The notes: generated from the sequence alone by a model not told the origin. A stretch of DNA of 59,486 nucleotides from Corynebacterium sp. (GCF_022712195.1 NZ_JALAGY010000093.1:1-59486), one strand, 5' to 3'; positions 23,364 through 32,421 are shown, numbered from the stretch's first letter. Translations and numbers: made by a program.

Positions 23364-24475
23364 GGCACCGATGGTACGTCCACCCATTCGTCGACCGCGG
23401 CGAAGGCCGCCGCCCGTACGTCGGGACGCGACAGGAAGACGTCGTGCATCGCCCCGGGGACAACCCGCACCTCGCAGTGCGGGTCCACCAGGTGGGCCGC
23501 GGCCCGCATCTGTGACGGCCTGAGCACCGTGTCCGAGACGAACGCCTGCGGCTCCGGCACCCGGGTGCCGGAGCCGTTCTTCACCGTCCCTCCGGCGCCG
23601 TCGGCGTCCGAGCACAGCAGCAGCGTGGGCACACCGGTGGAGAAGCCCCCGCTGTGCAGCTTGGTGATCTCGCGGCTCACGCCCACCAGCCAGCTGACCT
23701 GCTTCGGGCGTGCGTGCAGGGGTTTGAGTCCGAGGTCGTAGTTCCATTCCCCGCACTCGGAGACGTGCAGACTCTGACCGTAGGTCGGGCTGATGCCGCC
23801 GGGGACGTGCCAGGTGGGCCAGAACCGGGCCACATGGGGGAAGACGTGCCGGATGACCAGGTTCGTCGCCCGGTCCAGCTGCAGGTCCAGCCACGGGCTG
23901 TTGAGGATGACCGCGTCGATGCTGCCGTGCAGTGCGGCGCGGGCGGTGTCGCCACGCCGGGCCGCGGCGTGCAGGCGCGAGACGAACATGGTCACGTCCA
24001 GCCCGCCGGTGGAGTGTCCCACCAGGGTGGTGGAGCCGTGACCTGCACTGAGTGCTGAGAGTGCCACGGCGAGGTCCTCGTCGTAGATCGACTGGGAGCT
24101 GACGTGGTGCCAGGTCTGGCCCTCGCGGTGGGACCGGCCGCACTTGCGCAGGTCGATGCCGTAGACGGCGTAGCCGAGGCCGTGGAAGTGTTCGGCGACG
24201 TGTGTCTGGAAGAAGTAGTCGGTCATGCCGTGGACGAAGAGCACGGCGGGGCGCTCCCCCCATTCCGGTGTGTCCTCCGGGCGGTACCGGACGAGAGTGC
24301 AGTACACCGTGCCCGGAGTGCCGTCGGGCTCGCCGTCCGGGTCCACGCCGAGTTCGACGGTGTGCCGTGAGTAGCCTTCGCCGAGGATATCCGGCTCAAA
24401 GTCCAGTTCATGGACACTTTGTCCCAAAGGGCGGGACAGGACGGTGGCGAGGTTCTGGCGGCTGAGAGCGTTCAC
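23360..24475 (-). CDS. Alpha/beta hydrolase, S33/lysophospholipase-like
   Basis: This is a 371-residue alpha/beta hydrolase. It has an oxyanion segment (LFVHGMTDYFF), the nucleophile elbow GHSTGG, an Asp in LLLCSDADG and a late His in PGAMHDVFLS, giving a complete Ser-Asp-His triad. It resembles monoacylglycerol lipase or serine aminopeptidase S33 proteins; the substrate is unknown. The GTG at 24475 is preferred: a TAGACT -10 lies 8 bases upstream, and the longer frame to 24592 is Pro/Ser-rich and non-conserved in look. It is translationally coupled to mtr. Confidence 0.8.
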   Translation of the reverse strand: MNALSRQNLATVLSRPLGQSVHELDFEPDILGEGYSRHTVELGVDPDGEPDGTPGTVYCTLVRYRPEDTPEWGERPAVLFVHGMTDYFFQTHVAEHFHGLGYAVYGIDLRKCGRSHREGQTWHHVSSQSIYDEDLAVALSALSAGHGSTTLVGHSTGGLDVTMFVSRLHAAARRGDTARAALHGSIDAVILNSPWLDLQLDRATNLVIRHVFPHVARFWPTWHVPGGISPTYGQSLHVSECGEWNYDLGLKPLHARPKQVSWLVGVSREITKLHSGGFSTGVPTLLLCSDADGAGGTVKNGSGTRVPEPQAFVSDTVLRPSQMRAAAHLVDPHCEVRVVPGAMHDVFLSRPDVRAAAFAAVDEWVDVPSVP

Positions 24476-24483
24476 GGAGAGCC

Positions 24484-24489
24484 AGTCTA
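24484..24489 (-). promoter_or_regulatory. -10 element of the hydrolase-mtr operon
   Basis: TAGACT on the minus strand lies 8 bases before the GTG at 24475. This predicts a leaderless transcript and supports that start. Confidence 0.5.
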
Positions 24490-24693
24490 GTTCCCCGGGA
24501 CAGCGGTGGGACGGGCTGTGGGGGAGGCCGTCGGACGGCCCGGACGTGGGCGCGGACACAGGGGCGGGTTGTGACCGACCGTGCCGGGGCACGTATCATC
24601 GCACCATTGTGGACGCCGCGTGTGGCCTACGGCAGTGCCCGGACAGCCACCGGCTGCGGCGAACAAGCAGCGATGAAAAGGATTGAGCTTAAC

Positions 24694-26175
24694 GTGTCAC
24701 CTTCCCAGAATGATCACGTCGACGTCGCCCTCATCGGCGCCGGTGTCATCTCCACCACCCTGTCCGTGATGCTGCGCCAGCTCCAGCCCGACTGGAGCCA
24801 GCTGATCATCGAGCGTATGGACGTCCCCGGGGCGGAGTCCTCCTCGCCGTGGAACAACGCCGGCACCGGCCACTCGGCCCTGTGCGAGCTCAACTACACG
24901 CCCGAGGTCAACGGCAAGATCGACATCTCCAAGGCTGTCGGCATCAACGAGAAGTTCCAGGCCTCCCGCCAGTTCTGGTCCTACCTCGTGGAGAACGGCA
25001 CCCTGGGCGAGCCCAGCGAGTGGATCAACCGCACCCCGCACATGTCCTTCGGCCACGGCACCGCCCAGGTCGACTACATCAAGGCCCGCTACGAGGCGCT
25101 GAAGGACAACCCGCTGTTCCCGGACATGCAGTACACCGACTCCGAGGACGTCTTCAGCGAGAAGCTCCCGCTGATGGCTGAGGGCCGTGACTTCTCCGAG
25201 CCGGTCGCGATCTCCTGGACCGACGTGGGAACCGACATCAACTACGGTGCGCTGACCCGTCAGTACCTGGACGCCGTCACCGCCGAGGGAGTCGAGGTCC
25301 GTTACGGCAACGAGGTCACCAACATCACCCGCGACGGTGCCGGCTGGAAGGTGGCGGTGAAGAACCTGCACAACGGCGACACCTCCACGGTGCGCGCGAA
25401 CTTCGTGTTCGTCGGCGCCGGCGGAATGGCACTGCCGCTGCTGCAGAAGGCCGGTATCCCGGAGATCCGCGGCTACGCCGGTTTCCCGATCTCCGGCGAG
25501 TGGCTGCGCTGCACCAACGAGGAGCTCATCGAGAAGCACTCCGCCAAGGTCTACGGCAAGGCGGCCAAGGGTGCCCCGCCCATGTCGGTGCCGCACCTGG
25601 ACACCCGCATCATCGACGGCAAGAAGGGCCTGCTGTTCGGCCCGTACGCCGGCTGGACCCCGAAGTTCCTGAAGAACGGCACCTTCCTGGACCTGTTCAA
25701 GTCGCTGCGCCCCGGCAACATCCCGTCCTACCTCGGTGTGGCCGTCCAGGAGATGGGCCTGACCAAGTACCTGGTCGAGGAGGTCCTCAAGGACCAGGCG
25801 GCCCGTGTGGAGTCCCTGCGCGAGTACATGCCCGACGTCAACGGTGACGACTGGGAGCTGGTCACCGCCGGGCAGCGCGTCCAGGTGATCAAGCCGATCG
25901 GTGCCCCGAAGTTCGGTTCGCTGGAGTTCGGTACCGCACTGGTCAACTCCGGTGACGGCACCATCGCCGGTCTCATGGGTGCGTCCCCGGGAGCGTCCAT
26001 CGCCCCCTCGGCGATGATCGAGGTGCTGGAGCGCTGCTTCGGCAACCGCATGGCGGACTGGGCCCCGAAGCTCAAGGAGATGATCCCCTCCTACGGCACC
26101 CGCATCTCCAAGGACACCGCGCTGTTCAACGAGCAGTGGGAGCGCAGCCAGAAGACCCTGAAGCTCGGGCAGTAG
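24694..26175 (+). CDS. mqo: Malate:quinone oxidoreductase
   Basis: This is a peripheral-membrane FAD enzyme that oxidises malate to oxaloacetate and passes electrons to the quinone pool, the main malate-oxidising step of the corynebacterial TCA cycle. The N-terminal dinucleotide fold (VDVALIGAGVISTTL) and the family stretch SPWNNAGTGHSALCELNY are present, with late SPGASIAPSAM. The GTG at 24694 gives 493 residues, the normal length, with AAGGA 11 bases upstream; ATG 24673 is an alternative. The frame is open further upstream, but that part is not conserved-looking. cobA follows 22 bases later. Confidence 0.93.
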   Translation: MSPSQNDHVDVALIGAGVISTTLSVMLRQLQPDWSQLIIERMDVPGAESSSPWNNAGTGHSALCELNYTPEVNGKIDISKAVGINEKFQASRQFWSYLVENGTLGEPSEWINRTPHMSFGHGTAQVDYIKARYEALKDNPLFPDMQYTDSEDVFSEKLPLMAEGRDFSEPVAISWTDVGTDINYGALTRQYLDAVTAEGVEVRYGNEVTNITRDGAGWKVAVKNLHNGDTSTVRANFVFVGAGGMALPLLQKAGIPEIRGYAGFPISGEWLRCTNEELIEKHSAKVYGKAAKGAPPMSVPHLDTRIIDGKKGLLFGPYAGWTPKFLKNGTFLDLFKSLRPGNIPSYLGVAVQEMGLTKYLVEEVLKDQAARVESLREYMPDVNGDDWELVTAGQRVQVIKPIGAPKFGSLEFGTALVNSGDGTIAGLMGASPGASIAPSAMIEVLERCFGNRMADWAPKLKEMIPSYGTRISKDTALFNEQWERSQKTLKLGQ

Positions 26176-26197
26176 CAGGGACCGGACCGCAGCGCCG

Positions 26198-27259
26198 ATG
26201 AGTCTCCAGTTGACCGGTGTGCCGGTGTTCGTCGTGGACGGCCCGCACGCCGACGTCACCGCCGAACTGCTCCGTGACAGTGGGGCGGTGCCGGTGACCG
26301 GTTCCGTGCCCCCGGAGACTCGGGTCGCGCTGGTGCGCGTTCCCGCCGGCACCGCCCCGGAGGACGCCGACCGGGCGCTCGAGTGGGCCCGGGCGCGGGG
26401 GCTTCCCGTCGACGACCGCCGCGGGACGGCCGGGGCACCCGGGACATCCGGGACACCGGGATCCGAGGACCCCGCCCCGTCCGGCACCGGCAGCGTCACC
26501 CTCGTCGGTGGCGGGCCGGGTGACGCCGGGCTCGTCACCGTCGCCGGCACCCGGGCGGTGCAGGAGGCGGACGTCGTCCTCACCGACCACCTGGGTGCGG
26601 TCTCGCTCGCCGAGGAGGCGGCCGCACGCGGCGCGGAGGTCATCGACGTCGCCAAACTCCCGTACTCCACCCAGGTGCCGCAGGACCGGATCAACGCGCT
26701 GATGATCGACCACGCGAAGGCGGGTCGGCGCGTGGTCAGGCTCAAGGGCGGCGACGCCTACATTTTCGGCCGCGGCCACGAGGAGGTCCGGGCCTGTGTG
26801 GACGCGGGCGTCCCGGTGCGGGTGATCCCGGGGGTGACCTCGGTGACCTCCGCCCCGGCGGCGGCGGGGATCTCCCTGACCCACCGTGGCCTGAACCACG
26901 ACGTCACCGTGGTGTCCGGGCACGTCCCCCCGGACCACGGGAAGTCACTGGTGAACTGGTCCGCCGTCGCCGGGCTGACAGGCACCCTCGTGCTCATCAT
27001 GGCGATGCGCAACGCCGGCGCCATCGCCGCCGAACTCATCCGCCGTGGCAGGGACGGGGAGACTCCGGCGGTCGTCGTCGAACACGCCTCCACCCCGCGG
27101 CAGCGGGTCACGGCGGCGACACTGGCCACCCTCGGCGAGACCATCGAGCGTGAGGGGCTGGGCTCGCCGGCGATCATCGTCGTCGGTGACGCCGCCGCCC
27201 GGCGGATCGCGGGGACACACGGCGCCGGCGGTGCCGGTGCGCCCGGCACGCTCAGTTGA
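26198..27259 (+). CDS. cobA: Uroporphyrinogen-III C-methyltransferase
   Basis: This SAM-dependent enzyme converts uroporphyrinogen III to precorrin-2, the branch to siroheme (for sulfite and nitrite reductases) and possibly cobalamin. The catalytic domain begins near residue 107 with LVGGGPGDAGLVT, followed by VVRLKGGDAYIFGRG and IPGVTSVTSAPAAAGISLTHRG, all family motifs. The first about 80 residues are outside the methyltransferase and look like a degenerate relic of a precorrin-2 dehydrogenase domain, joined by a Gly/Thr/Pro linker. The 3' end overlaps the convergent ATPase gene by 8 bases. Confidence 0.88.
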   Translation: MSLQLTGVPVFVVDGPHADVTAELLRDSGAVPVTGSVPPETRVALVRVPAGTAPEDADRALEWARARGLPVDDRRGTAGAPGTSGTPGSEDPAPSGTGSVTLVGGGPGDAGLVTVAGTRAVQEADVVLTDHLGAVSLAEEAAARGAEVIDVAKLPYSTQVPQDRINALMIDHAKAGRRVVRLKGGDAYIFGRGHEEVRACVDAGVPVRVIPGVTSVTSAPAAAGISLTHRGLNHDVTVVSGHVPPDHGKSLVNWSAVAGLTGTLVLIMAMRNAGAIAAELIRRGRDGETPAVVVEHASTPRQRVTAATLATLGETIEREGLGSPAIIVVGDAAARRIAGTHGAGGAGAPGTLS

Positions 27260-28400
27260 CCCGCCGCACCGTCCCGCTGCCGCGCAGCCAGTGACCCAGG
27301 TAGGGCAGGGTGAACCGGACCTTGCCCCATCCCGCGGGCGTGATCAGGTCGCGGTCGATCAGTTTCGCCCGCGGGTCGCTCGCGGCACGCTGGGTCTTGC
27401 CGAGGCGCTCGGCGATCGCCGCCGTGGCCACGGGACCGTCCCGGGCGTCGTCCGTCTGCGCCGCCAGGACGGCCATGGCCTCGAGGTACTCGCGCTGGAC
27501 CGTGGGCACCCCCTTGAGGGACGGGTGGTGGACCTGGGTTCCCATCGTGGCGACCGCCTCCTGCCGGACCGCCTCGACCGACGGTGTCGAGATGGTCCCG
27601 GCCCCCTTCCTGCGTGCGGCGTTCCAGGCCAGTGACCCGACGAGCTGGACGAGATAGGGGTAGCCTGCGGCGAGGTCCACCGCGGCTGCGAGGGCCGGGG
27701 AGTCGAAGGCCAGGCCGGAGTCGGCCGAGGAGGTGGCCAGCACGTCGGCGGCGTCGGCGTCGGTGAGAGGCCCCAGGTCGTAGCGGTGCGCCCGGCGCAT
27801 GAACGTCGTCCCGGGCAGATTGAGCAGCGTCTCCACGCCGTGGGTGAGCCCCGCCATCGCCAGGGAGACCTCGAGGTCGTCGCGGATGAGGTTCTGGTAC
27901 GTCGCGGCGAGCCTGCTGAGGGCCTCGCGGTCGGCGTCCTGGATCTCGTCGACGGTGACGAGCACTCCGGTCCCGGGCACCAGTGCCAGCAGGTCGCGCA
28001 GCCGAGACTCCAGGGTAGGCCGTGGCCGGTCGTGCTCGTCGGGGCCGGTGAGTGAGGTGTGCACCGACCCCAGGCCGGTGATCCCCACCCCGGTGATCCG
28101 GCGGGTGGTGCCGGGGTCGAGTTCCCGTATCTTCGCGGGGACGGTGGAGTCGATGAGTTCGGTGACGATGTCGCCGCGGGCGGAGGCGCGCAGGACGACC
28201 CACCCGCGGGTGGCGGCGATGTCCTCGAGCTCGTTGAGCAGGACGGTCTTGCCGATCCCGCGGGACCCGGTGATCACCAGGGTGCGTGCCGCGGCTCCCG
28301 GACCGGAGGCCAGTGCCTCGGCGTAGTCGTCGAGGATGATCCGCCGGCCGGCCCAGTAGTGGGGCGAGGCGCCGAAGGTGGGGCGGAAGGGGTTGGTCAT
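27252..28400 (-). CDS. AAA ATPase with C-terminal winged helix
   Basis: This is a 382-residue STAND/archaeal-type AAA ATPase. It has Walker A GSRGIGKT near residue 45, Walker B VLVTVDEIQD, a sensor region (SLAMAGL) and a C-terminal winged-helix region (AAIAERLGKTQRAAS ... WGKVRFTLPYLGHWL). Such proteins are poorly understood; some are regulators or defence sensors. ATG 28400 is chosen because a TAGACT -10 lies 7 bases upstream, so the transcript is probably leaderless. Four TTGAGAA repeats just beyond the promoter may be binding sites for its own wHTH. Confidence 0.8.
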   Translation of the reverse strand: MTNPFRPTFGASPHYWAGRRIILDDYAEALASGPGAAARTLVITGSRGIGKTVLLNELEDIAATRGWVVLRASARGDIVTELIDSTVPAKIRELDPGTTRRITGVGITGLGSVHTSLTGPDEHDRPRPTLESRLRDLLALVPGTGVLVTVDEIQDADREALSRLAATYQNLIRDDLEVSLAMAGLTHGVETLLNLPGTTFMRRAHRYDLGPLTDADAADVLATSSADSGLAFDSPALAAAVDLAAGYPYLVQLVGSLAWNAARRKGAGTISTPSVEAVRQEAVATMGTQVHHPSLKGVPTVQREYLEAMAVLAAQTDDARDGPVATAAIAERLGKTQRAASDPRAKLIDRDLITPAGWGKVRFTLPYLGHWLRGSGTVRRVN

Positions 28401-28407
28401 GCCCTGC

Positions 28408-28413
28408 AGTCTA
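28408..28413 (-). promoter_or_regulatory. -10 element of the AAA ATPase gene (leaderless)
   Basis: TAGACT on the minus strand is exactly 7 bases before the ATG at 28400. Confidence 0.5.
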
Positions 28414-28432
28414 GCGACGTCCACCCCGTCAT

Positions 28433-28474
28433 TTGAGAATTTGAGAATCTGGTGGTGTTTGAGAAATTGAGAAT
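28433..28474. repeat. Four TTGAGAA repeats in two pairs
   Basis: TTGAGAA occurs at 28433, 28441, 28459 and 28467: two pairs with 8-base periodicity, 26 bases apart. They lie in the -35 to upstream region of the AAA ATPase promoter and look like a protein-binding array. Confidence 0.65.
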
Positions 28475-28506
28475 TTCGGGGCCGTGCGACGTCTACGGCG
28501 AGCCCC

Positions 28507-29277
28507 TCAGACGACCAGGGTGAGGGAGTCCTTCGGGCGCCCGGGCCCGTCCGGGTCGTTGACCTCCACGGTCATGCCGGCGTGCCGTGCGATCGCGGCG
28601 ACGCCCTCCACGTCCCCCGGGGTCGACAGGTCGGTGTCGGACGAGGCCAGTTCACGGGCCAGCAGGCCCTTGTAGTGCTTGTTGAAGTGGCTGACGACCT
28701 TGCGCGAACCGTCCTCCCGCACCGACTCGACCCGCACGGTCACCGCCCCGGGCAGCCGGCCGAGCTGCTGGTAACCACCCGAGCGCAGGTCCACGACCGT
28801 GCCGGGGACCTGCCTGAGAGCCTCGGTCACCGCCGAACCCCAGCGGGCCTTCATCGTGGGTGCCCGACCGCCGGTCTCCCCGGCGTAGGGGAGCTTCGTG
28901 CCGGCGGACAGCCGGTAGTGGGGGACCGGGTCGTCGGCGGCCAGCAGGCCGAACAGGGCCGACCCCACCCCCAGTCGGGCCCGCGCCGAGGGTGCCAGGG
29001 TGGCCACGTCGAGGGCGTCGTACAACACGCCGGTGTAGCGCTGCACCGCCGGGAGGGTCGGTGCCTCCAGCAGGCGGGTGTTCGCCTCGGCGTCTCCGCG
29101 CAGTTTCTCGGAGATGCCGAGGACCTGCAGTGCTTCACCGGGATGAAGTGCACTGAGGTCCCGGACGTTCCGGCGGCGGATCTCGGTCAGTGAGGGGAAG
29201 GAGAGGGCCCCGATGTCCAGTGCGGGGCCGTCGCCACCCGACGCCTTGGTTTCCGACGGGGGGAGCAGGATAAACAT
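28507..29277 (-). CDS. yaaA: Peroxide-stress protein YaaA
   Basis: This is a 256-residue protein of the YaaA/UPF0246 (DUF328) family, which lowers free iron and protects DNA during peroxide stress; E. coli YaaA is a DNA-binding protein. The start MFILLPPSETK is the family signature, and RYTGVLYDALD and FNKHYKG are also typical. The ATG has TAGGGT exactly 7 bases upstream, so it is probably leaderless. It is divergent from proS with overlapping promoters. Confidence 0.9.
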   Translation of the reverse strand: MFILLPPSETKASGGDGPALDIGALSFPSLTEIRRRNVRDLSALHPGEALQVLGISEKLRGDAEANTRLLEAPTLPAVQRYTGVLYDALDVATLAPSARARLGVGSALFGLLAADDPVPHYRLSAGTKLPYAGETGGRAPTMKARWGSAVTEALRQVPGTVVDLRSGGYQQLGRLPGAVTVRVESVREDGSRKVVSHFNKHYKGLLARELASSDTDLSTPGDVEGVAAIARHAGMTVEVNDPDGPGRPKDSLTLVV

Positions 29278-29284
29278 GCGCTAC

Positions 29285-29290
29285 ACCCTA
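29285..29290 (-). promoter_or_regulatory. -10 element of yaaA
   Basis: TAGGGT on the minus strand is 7 bases before the yaaA ATG. Its -35 region overlaps the divergent proS -10. Confidence 0.5.
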
Positions 29291-29315
29291 GCGATACGCA
29301 CAGGGAGCTTTGAAC

Positions 29316-29321
29316 TAGAGT
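29316..29321 (+). promoter_or_regulatory. -10 element of proS
   Basis: TAGAGT is 7 bases before the proS ATG, so the transcript is predicted leaderless. The divergent yaaA -10 is only 25 bases away. Confidence 0.5.
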
Positions 29322-29328
29322 ACCGGTC

Positions 29329-31086
29329 ATGATCACCCGGATGTCATCTCTTTTCCTGCGTACCCTGCGCGATGATCCCGCCGACGCGGAGGTCCCCAGC
29401 CACAAGCTCCTCGTCCGTGCGGGATATGTCCGACGTACCGCTCCGGGCGTGTACTCGTGGCTGCCGCTGGGTCTGCGCGTCCTGCGCAACGTGGAGAAGG
29501 TCGTCCGGGAGGAGATGGGGGCGATCGGCGCCCAGGAGATCAGCCTGCCGGCGCTGCTGCCGCGCGAACCCTACGAGACGACGGGACGCTGGACCGAGTA
29601 CGGCGACGCACTCTTCCGTCTCAAGGACCGCAAGGGGCAGGACTACCTCCTCGGCCCGACCCACGAGGAGCTGTTCACCTCCCTGGTGAAGGGGGAGTAC
29701 AACTCCTACAAGGACTTCCCGGTCACCCTCTTCCAGATCCAGACGAAGTACCGTGACGAGGAACGTCCGCGTGCCGGCATCCTGCGCGGCCGTGAATTCA
29801 TCATGAAGGACTCCTACTCCTTCACCATGGACGACGAAGGTCTGGAGGAGGCATACCAGGCGCACCGGCGCGCTTACCAGGCCATCTTCGACCGGCTGGG
29901 TGTGGAGTACGCGATCTGCGCGGCCACCTCCGGGGCGATGGGAGGTTCGGCCTCCGAGGAGTTCCTGGCGGTCTCCCCGAACGGCGAGGACACCTTCGTG
30001 CGAGCCACCGACGGCGACTACGCCGCGAACGTCGAGGCCGTCGTCACCCCGCACCCGGACCCCCGTCCGGTGGAGGGGCTCCCGGAGGCGACGGTCCACC
30101 GGACGCCCGACGCACCGACGATGGACACCCTCGTCGAGTGGGCCCGGTCCGAGGGCGTCACCGTGGACGGCCGACCCGTCGAGCTCACCGACACGCTCAA
30201 GTGCCTGCTGGTCAAGGTCACCGAGCCCGGCGGCGAGCCGGAGCTCACCGGTGTGCTGCTGCCCGGTGACCGCGACGCCGACATGAAGCGGCTCGAGGCC
30301 TCCCTGGAGCCGGCGACGGTGGAGCTCGCCGAGGACAAGGACTTCGAGGCGCATCCGTTCCTGGTCAAGGGGTACGTCGGGCCGAAGGGGCTGGCGGACA
30401 ACGGCGTGCGTGTGCTGGCCGACCCGCGCGTGGTCACCGGCACGTCCTGGATCACCGGGGCGGACAAGGCGAACCACCACGTGGTGAACATGGTGGCGGG
30501 CCGGGACTTCACCCCCGACGGGTACATCGAGGCCGCCACGGTCCGTGAGGGCGACGCCGCCCCCGACGGGATGGGCACGCTCACCCTCGAGCGGGGCATC
30601 GAGATCGGCCACATCTTCCAGCTCGGCCGCAAGTACACCGAAGCCTTCGACATGCAGATCCTCGACGTCAACGGCAAGCGCTCGGTGCCGACCATGGGGT
30701 CCTACGGCCTGGGTGTCTCCCGGCTCATCGCCGTGCTCGCCGAGCAGATGCACGACGAGAAGGGCCTGCGCTGGCCCAGCGAGGTCGCCCCCTACGACGT
30801 CCACGTGGTCATCGCGAACAAGGACGCCGCCGCCGGTGAGGCCGCGGAGAACCTCGCCCACCGGCTGTCCGACGCCGGCCTGGAGGTGCTCTACGACGAC
30901 CGTCCGAAGGTGAGCCCGGGAGTGAAGTTCAAGGACGCCGAACTTCTGGGCGTCCCCCTGGTGTTCGTCGTCGGCCGTGGTTTCGCCGACGGCACCGTCG
31001 AGCTGCGCAACCGGTTGACCGGTGACGTCGACAACATCGCCTACAACACCGCCGTGGAGCTGTTCCTGGAACGCCGTTCACGCTGA
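29329..31086 (+). CDS. proS: Prolyl-tRNA synthetase
   Basis: This cytosolic class II aminoacyl-tRNA synthetase charges tRNA-Pro. At 585 residues it is the bacterial type with the inserted editing (INS) domain between motifs 2 and 3. Motif 1 lies around [16 protein letters not shown], motif 2 around [23 protein letters not shown] and motif 3 around [14 protein letters not shown]; the anticodon-binding domain is at the C-terminus ([24 protein letters not shown]). The gene stands alone, with a new promoter-like element directly after it. Confidence 0.95.
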   Translation: MITRMSSLFLRTLRDDPADAEVPSHKLLVRAGYVRRTAPGVYSWLPLGLRVLRNVEKVVREEMGAIGAQEISLPALLPREPYETTGRWTEYGDALFRLKDRKGQDYLLGPTHEELFTSLVKGEYNSYKDFPVTLFQIQTKYRDEERPRAGILRGREFIMKDSYSFTMDDEGLEEAYQAHRRAYQAIFDRLGVEYAICAATSGAMGGSASEEFLAVSPNGEDTFVRATDGDYAANVEAVVTPHPDPRPVEGLPEATVHRTPDAPTMDTLVEWARSEGVTVDGRPVELTDTLKCLLVKVTEPGGEPELTGVLLPGDRDADMKRLEASLEPATVELAEDKDFEAHPFLVKGYVGPKGLADNGVRVLADPRVVTGTSWITGADKANHHVVNMVAGRDFTPDGYIEAATVREGDAAPDGMGTLTLERGIEIGHIFQLGRKYTEAFDMQILDVNGKRSVPTMGSYGLGVSRLIAVLAEQMHDEKGLRWPSEVAPYDVHVVIANKDAAAGEAAENLAHRLSDAGLEVLYDDRPKVSPGVKFKDAELLGVPLVFVVGRGFADGTVELRNRLTGDVDNIAYNTAVELFLERRSR

Positions 31087-31107
31087 CCCGACGGGCCGCG
31101 TCTGTGC

Positions 31108-31113
31108 TAGTCT
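31108..31113 (+). promoter_or_regulatory. Extended -10 after proS
   Basis: TGCTAGTCT is an extended -10 (TGN plus TAGTCT) 22 bases after the proS stop. It would start a short transcript ending at the hairpin at 31334-31366. Confidence 0.45.
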
Positions 31114-31161
31114 GCCTCGCGGAAGCAGGGCGGTCCCGGAGAACAGCGGCCGCCCGTGGCC

Positions 31162-31366
31162 ATGACGCGGGAGGTGAGAAACTCGGGGCACGCGAAGAAG
31201 CGTCGGGTCCGTGACGCTCGGTCCACCGCCCACGGTGCACAGAGCTGGAGGATGTCCCCGGAGCAGCTGCAGGAGCACCTGAAGCTGCGCACCAGGGCAC
31301 GGCGCATACCGGACAAGAAGAAGCAGAACGACAGAAGGGCCTGCCGGGACAACCGGCGGGCCCTTC
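31162..31366 (+). CDS. Candidate small basic protein; non-stop frame ending in a terminator
   Basis: From ATG 31162 (or GTG 31156) a very basic frame runs MTREVRNSGHAKKRRVRDAR, continues through SWRMSPEQLQEHLKLRTRAR, and reaches PDKKKQNDRR at the base of a strong terminator hairpin. About 57 codons precede the hairpin and there is no stop codon; the frame stays open into the antisense of the next gene. A short basic protein on a transcript cut before its stop is how ArfA (Enterobacteria) and BrfA (Bacillus) ribosome-rescue factors are encoded, but no sequence match to either is claimed. A perfect anti-SD sequence (GGAGGTGA) lies inside codons 3-6. A small RNA is the alternative. Confidence 0.4.
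31334..31366 (+). terminator. Intrinsic terminator hairpin inside the small basic frame
   Basis: GAAGGGCCTGCCGG, loop GACAA, then CCGGCGGGCCCTTC form a 14-bp stem with one G-U pair. Only a weak T tract follows (CGCTTCG). It may also end the convergent lipoprotein transcript. Confidence 0.75.
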
Positions 31367-31395
31367 CGCTTCGAACGGGAGGCTCCGTTCCCGGG

Positions 31396-32421
31396 CTACT
31401 CGCCCCGGACGCTGACCTCCGACGGGTCCTCGCCGAGGGCGTCCTCCAGGGCTGCCTCGGACCGGGCGGACACCGCGCAGAGCATGGCCGTCAACGCCCT
31501 GTCCCCCTCACTGACCTCGTCCACGGCCCGGCGCAGGGAGACGGTGACCGCGTGGACGGCGTCCAGCAGGGTCGCCGCCGCCGAGGAGGCGTCGGTGGGG
31601 CGGGTGAATCCGTCCGGCGTGCTGTAGCCTGCCTCGGCGGCGACGCCGGAGGCCGGTGTCACGGTGTCGCGGATGGTACGCATCCGGGTACTGACGGTGG
31701 TCACGGTGCCCCGGTTCGCCCCGGCGACGGGCATCACCACGCCGGAGAGGTACACCGCCTGGTTGACCAGTTCGGTGACCGGGGCCAGCGCGTCGGCGGT
31801 CTCCCCGGAGACGCCGCTGTCCCCGTCCTTTCCGTCATCTCCGTCTGATCCGGCGGAGTAGCCTGCCTCGATCATCTCGTCGTCGATCGCGGGTCCGCCC
31901 GCGGCCCGGTCGTCGAGTGTGGCCAGTGCGGCGTGCAGGCCGGTGAGCAGGACGGCCCTGTCGCGTTCGGCGTCGCCGTCGGGGGCGGAGTCGCTGTCGG
32001 CGTCGTCGCCGGCGATGAGCTGCAGCATCATCGCACGGACGTCGTCGACCGCAGGGGCCTCCGCGAGGGCCTCCAGCGGACGGACCGCACAGTCCTCGGG
32101 TGGCTGTCCGTCCCGGTCGGTGCCGCACTGCCGGACGATCTCCTCGTTGAGAGCCTCGGCCTGGTCGGAGAAGATGCCGGTTCCCCCTGCCACGGGTGTG
32201 CCGTCGAGGGCGTCGAGCTGCTGGACCAGCGACTCCAGGCTCTCATCGGGCCGTGGAGGTTCGGAGGAACAGGCGGTGAGGGCCCCGGCGGCGACGGCGA
32301 GCGCCGCACCGACGGCGACGACCCGCCGCCCCGGGAGACGTCGGGACGGCGTCTGCCGGGGCAGGTGCCGGTCGGGGACAGGTGCGGCGGCGGTGGCGGG
32401 GGTGGCTGAGGAGACGTGCAC
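31396..32421 (-). CDS. Hypothetical lipoprotein
   Basis: I do not recognise the family. It is a 341-residue exported protein whose N-terminal about 35 residues are Pro/Arg-rich before the hydrophobic core and the lipobox LTAC. The body is acidic and predicted helical (VRAMMLQLIAGDD, ALLTGLHAALATLDDRAAGG, SVSLRRAVDEV-like), with a Gly/Asp-rich loop in the middle. The GTG at 32421 is chosen because CACTAT lies 6 bases upstream and rimP starts divergently at 32464; the frame to 32961 is antisense to rimP. The promoter region is only 42 bases long. Confidence 0.7.
   Translation of the reverse strand: MHVSSATPATAAAPVPDRHLPRQTPSRRLPGRRVVAVGAALAVAAGALTACSSEPPRPDESLESLVQQLDALDGTPVAGGTGIFSDQAEALNEEIVRQCGTDRDGQPPEDCAVRPLEALAEAPAVDDVRAMMLQLIAGDDADSDSAPDGDAERDRAVLLTGLHAALATLDDRAAGGPAIDDEMIEAGYSAGSDGDDGKDGDSGVSGETADALAPVTELVNQAVYLSGVVMPVAGANRGTVTTVSTRMRTIRDTVTPASGVAAEAGYSTPDGFTRPTDASSAAATLLDAVHAVTVSLRRAVDEVSEGDRALTAMLCAVSARSEAALEDALGEDPSEVSVRGE

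Noticed and set aside
22248..23741. Plus-strand open frame of 497 codons opposite mtr
   Set aside because: It is the antisense of mycothione reductase, which has every family motif.
31367..31848. Extension of the small basic frame after proS beyond the hairpin
   Set aside because: It is antisense to the lipoprotein gene and the residues lose the basic pattern; only the part before the hairpin looks coding.
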